From: LMUY01 sp964242215
Lineage (GTDB): Bacteria > Pseudomonadota > Alphaproteobacteria > Acetobacterales > Acetobacteraceae
Length of the DNA stretch: 64,000 nt
Assembly: GCA_964242215.1 (NCBI GenBank)
Contig: CAXTCJ010000007.1
Coordinates: 1 to 64,000, forward strand
Direction: 5' to 3'
Below are positions 61,492-64,000 of the stretch, piece after piece. The notes beneath the pieces were generated by a model, which was not told where the DNA came from, ran no database searches, and worked only from the letters and a program-made list of their open reading frames with translations. A program made the translations under genes and the position numbers. Within the stretch, counting starts at the first letter, position 1, and each line of letters begins with the position of its first letter.

Positions 61492-62691
61492 GTGGCCAGT
61501 AGCCGGCGGGCAATCATCATCGGGGGTTCGATCGGGGGCCTGTTCGCGGCGCTGGCGTTGCGTCGCCACGGTTGGGACACCCAGGTGTTCGAGCGGGTGG
61601 CGTCGCCGTTAGCCAGCCGTGGGGCGGGCATCGTGACCCATCCCGAGCTTAGGCATATCCTTGAGCAACTCGGCCTCGATCCGCACCGGGAGTTCGGTGT
61701 GGCCATCGAACAGCGCACGACGCTCGCCCGAGATGGTAGCGTCATTGGCACTTATGACTGCCCGCAAGTCGCGACCTCGTGGGACCGGATGTTCCGGATG
61801 CTACGGTCAGCGTTGCCGGATGAATGCTATACGCCCGGCGCCGAGTTCAGCGGCATGGAGACGGTGGCGGGCGGGGTGCGGGTGCATTTTGCTGATGGCC
61901 GGCTGGAGGAGGGCACGCTGCTGGTGGGGGCAGACGGGGTCCGCTCGGCGGTGCGACAGGCCTTGTTGGGCGATGTGCCGGCGCTGTATGCGGGTTATGC
62001 CGCTTGGCGCGGACTGCTGGCGGAGGCGGAGGTCGCGCCCGACCTGTTCGAGCAATTCAGCTTCTGTCTGCCGCCGGGTGAGCAGATGCTGGGCTACCCG
62101 GTCGCGGGGGAGAACAACGACCTTCGGGCCGGACACCGTCGCTACAACTGGGTTTGGTATCGGCCGGCAGATGAGGCGACCGTGCTGACCGACTTGCTGA
62201 CGGATTCGAGTGGGCACACGCACGCGCTTTCGATCCCGCCGCCGCTTATCCGCCCATCCGTCCTGGACGCCATGCGGGGCGGTGCCAGGCAGGTTTTGGC
62301 CCCGGCGCTCGCCGCGGTGGTCGCCGCAACCAAGTTACCATTCCTGCAGCCAATCTACGATCTGGAGGCGCCGGCTATGGCGTTCGGCCATGCGGTGTTG
62401 CTGGGCGATGCGGCGTTCGTGGTGAGGCCGCATGTGGGGGCAGGGGTGACGAAGGCGGCGGAGGATGCGCTCTGTCTTGCAACGGCGCTCGGTACGGAGA
62501 CGGATTTGGCAGCGGGGCTGGCACGTTACCAGGACGAGCGGCTTAGCGCCGGTCGCCGCATCGTGCGGCGCGGGCGGCATCTGGGGGCTTATTTACAGGC
62601 GCGCATCGACACCGAAGAACAGCGTGCGGCAGCCACCCGCCACCACACGCCCGAAGCGGTGATGACGGAGACGGCGCTACTTAATTTTTAA
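61492..62691 (+). CDS. FAD-dependent aromatic-type monooxygenase
   Basis: A 399-residue class A flavin monooxygenase. It has the FAD motif IIIGGSIGGLFAALALRRHG, the DG motif LLVGADGVRSAVRQ and the GD motif VLLGDAAFVVRPHVGAGVTK. Its order of motifs is like 2,6-dihydroxypyridine hydroxylase-type enzymes. The GD motif has Phe where most have His (GDAAH). The GTG at 61492, with GGAAG upstream, is preferred; a TTG at 61438 would overlap the TetR gene. A single-ring hydroxy compound is the likely substrate, by family. Confidence 0.83.
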   Translation: MASSRRAIIIGGSIGGLFAALALRRHGWDTQVFERVASPLASRGAGIVTHPELRHILEQLGLDPHREFGVAIEQRTTLARDGSVIGTYDCPQVATSWDRMFRMLRSALPDECYTPGAEFSGMETVAGGVRVHFADGRLEEGTLLVGADGVRSAVRQALLGDVPALYAGYAAWRGLLAEAEVAPDLFEQFSFCLPPGEQMLGYPVAGENNDLRAGHRRYNWVWYRPADEATVLTDLLTDSSGHTHALSIPPPLIRPSVLDAMRGGARQVLAPALAAVVAATKLPFLQPIYDLEAPAMAFGHAVLLGDAAFVVRPHVGAGVTKAAEDALCLATALGTETDLAAGLARYQDERLSAGRRIVRRGRHLGAYLQARIDTEEQRAAATRHHTPEAVMTETALLNF

Positions 62692-62702
62692 ATACGACGA
62701 CC

Positions 62703-62822
62703 GTCATGCCAGGGCTTGACCCTGGTATCCACGGGTTGGGCAAGTCACGGATGCCTACACTCCGTTCGTGCGACATCGAGCAGGCCTGTCGCGTGGGTCC
62801 CAGGCTCAAGGCCTGGCATGAC
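62703..62822 (+). repeat. Palindromic GTCATGCC-type intergenic repeat, copy B
   Basis: A 120-bp element with perfect 11-bp inverted ends (GTCATGCCAGG at 62703-62713, CCTGGCATGAC at 62812-62822). Each end holds its own small hairpin (CCAGGGCTTGACCCTGG; CCAGGCTCAAGGCCTGG). Its right end, reversed, matches the left end of copy A at 9602-9624 base for base over 23 nt. It lies between the convergent ends of the FAD monooxygenase and amidohydrolase genes. Confidence 0.8.
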
Positions 62823-62834
62823 AGGGGCAGATCC

Positions 62835-63899
62835 TCAAACGCTGAAAAGCGCCTTCGCGTTGCCGCCGGCGATCTTGGCGAAGGTGGCTTCATCCAGCCC
62901 GCACGAGGCGAGATGACCCACCGGGTCGCTCTCCGCCATGTCGTAGGGGTAATCCGTCCCCATCAAAATCTTGTCGGCGCCGAACACCTCCACGAGATGC
63001 CGGAGTTGGTGCGGCGTAAACACGACGGAGTCAAAGAACACACGCTTCAGGTAGGTCGTGGGAAGCTCGGGCAGTGTGCCCCGAACGTCCGAACGTGCCC
63101 CGTAGGCGTGATCGATCCGGCCGGAATAAGCCGCGAGGTAGCCGCCGCCATGCACGGCGATCAGCTTCAGACCGGGGTGACGCTCCAGCACGCCGTCGAA
63201 GATCAGATAGTGCAACGCGAGGGTTGTCTCGAGCGGGTTGCCGATGACGTTGTTGAAGTACAACCGGGTCATGCGCCCGGCTTCCGTGAAGCCGTTCGGG
63301 TGGATCAGGATGACCGCACCGAGCTCCTCCGCCTTGTCCCAGAACGGGGCAAATTGCGGATCGGACAGTTCCAACCCGTTGATGCTGGTGAGAATTTGCG
63401 CGCCTTTCAGCCCATCCTCGCGCATGCTGCGCTCGAGCTCGGCGGCGGCGGCCTTGCCGTCCTGCATCGGCACGGTGCCGATCGCGGTGAAGCGGTCGGG
63501 CTTCTGTGCTGCGAAGCTCGCCATCCCGGCGTTGACGATGCGGGCGGCCTTGATGCCGAGGTCGAGGGGAACGGTATAGGTACATTGTGGCGGTGGCGGC
63601 ATGATGACCTGCATGTCAATGCCGGCTGCGTCCATGTCGGCCAGGCGCACACTTAAATCCACCATGTTGGGCCGGCGGTCGGCATCCTGCTTGCGGTTCA
63701 ACGCCTTGGTATTGTCAGTCGCGAAATGCGCGAGCGGAACCTTGGTCAGGTCCACATGCGGCTGGGTCAGGGCAAACGCCTCCGGCACCATGACGTGGGA
63801 ATGCATGTCGATGGTGAGGCTGCGGGGCCGGACTTCGCGCCCCGGGCGGCCATGCTCACGGGCGGCCGTGGCGCCATAGTGGTTGGTTTCTTCAGGCAT
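62835..63899 (-). CDS. ACMSD-like amidohydrolase
   Basis: A 354-residue TIM-barrel metal enzyme of the ACMSD/gamma-resorcylate decarboxylase family (amidohydrolase 2). Motifs are DMHSHVMVPEAF (HxH ligands), ILIHPNGFTEAG, AVHGGGYLAAYSGRIDHAY and the closing MGTDYPYDMAES (Asp). The reaction is decarboxylation or hydrolysis of an unsaturated or aromatic acid. It is convergent with the FAD monooxygenase gene and followed on its upstream side by the end of another minus-strand gene. Confidence 0.85.
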   Translation of the reverse strand: MPEETNHYGATAAREHGRPGREVRPRSLTIDMHSHVMVPEAFALTQPHVDLTKVPLAHFATDNTKALNRKQDADRRPNMVDLSVRLADMDAAGIDMQVIMPPPPQCTYTVPLDLGIKAARIVNAGMASFAAQKPDRFTAIGTVPMQDGKAAAAELERSMREDGLKGAQILTSINGLELSDPQFAPFWDKAEELGAVILIHPNGFTEAGRMTRLYFNNVIGNPLETTLALHYLIFDGVLERHPGLKLIAVHGGGYLAAYSGRIDHAYGARSDVRGTLPELPTTYLKRVFFDSVVFTPHQLRHLVEVFGADKILMGTDYPYDMAESDPVGHLASCGLDEATFAKIAGGNAKALFSV

Positions 63900-63951
63900 A
63901 GGGCTCTCCTAAATGAGACTTTTTGTGCGCAAGGTTGCCCTGAGTGCTATC

Positions 63952-64000
63952 TCAGAACACGCCAAGATGGCGGTCGATCATCGCCTGATCTGCCGCGAAC
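63952..64000 (-). CDS. C-terminal end of an unidentified gene, cut by the window edge
   Basis: On the minus strand a frame entering from the right edge ends in TGA at 63952-63954 with the peptide FAADQAMIDRHLGVF. It lies 52 bp before the amidohydrolase start, on the same strand, as expected for the preceding operon gene. Too little is visible to name it. Confidence 0.4.
   Translation of the reverse strand, partial: FAADQAMIDRHLGVF

Noticed and set aside
1..64000. CRISPR arrays, tRNA or rRNA genes, insertion sequences
   Set aside because: I saw no regularly spaced repeats, cloverleaf sequences with a CCA-type end, rRNA motifs or transposase genes in the window; a covariance-model search would be the decisive test.

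Overview
The window is GC-rich, densely coded chromosomal DNA. It looks like an alphaproteobacterium and best fits an Acetobacteraceae-type (Rhodospirillales) organism. That guess rests on a giant C-terminal Hint-domain protein, Gum-type exopolysaccharide genes, several Tat-exported solute-binding proteins and short GTCATGCC-type palindromic repeats. It is inference; there is no rRNA or tRNA gene here to confirm it.

Left part (1-13.6 kb): the end of an MFS transporter, a short-chain dehydrogenase, a 2268-residue surface or secreted protein (cadherin-like repeats, a membrane-like stretch, a von Willebrand D-like domain, anchor-D-like repeats and a C-terminal Hint domain), a cytosine-deaminase-like amidohydrolase and a small ElaB/DUF883-like protein.

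The central feature (11.7-27.3 kb) is a soluble di-iron monooxygenase island of the propane/acetone (Prm/Mim) type. A sigma-54 activator faces an operon of zinc-type alcohol dehydrogenase, CobW GTPase, WD40 protein and a 58-residue protein. The monooxygenase operon follows: alpha subunit, reductase, beta subunit, coupling protein, amidohydrolase, DUF59-like protein, dedicated GroEL and a second sigma-54 activator. Both operons have a well-spaced -24/-12 promoter, and upstream of each lies a shared 17-bp TGT-N11-ACA element, so they probably form one regulon. The alpha-subunit gene carries all six di-iron ligands but is broken by a 2-nt deficit at about 18713.

From 27.4 to 33.8 kb come fatty-acid-type genes (acyl-CoA dehydrogenase, SDR, 3-hydroxyacyl-CoA dehydrogenase), a truncated acetyl-CoA hydrolase remnant, an orphan family-5 solute-binding protein and a YncE-like propeller. 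A minus-strand operon (42.4 to 33.9 kb) combines an isochorismatase-fold hydrolase, a fused LigB-LigA extradiol dioxygenase, a complete Liv-type ABC importer, PobA and a creatininase-like hydrolase; it probably imports and opens hydroxylated aromatic acids. Its likely divergent LysR regulator survives only as a 40-codon stub next to a sugar kinase and Frc/Rbs-type ABC importer (42.6-46.8 kb).

The right part holds a dimethylformamidase-like protein with a second orphan solute-binding protein (47.1-50.4 kb). Next is a tightly overlapping exopolysaccharide operon (50.6-59.8 kb) with two chain-length proteins, an export lipoprotein, a glycosyltransferase, a flippase, a polymerase-like protein and an acyltransferase. 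The window ends with a small catabolic group: alpha/beta-hydrolase, TetR regulator, FAD monooxygenase and an ACMSD-like amidohydrolase. Three families of hairpin-forming repeats sit between genes. I saw no CRISPR array, IS element, rRNA or tRNA.
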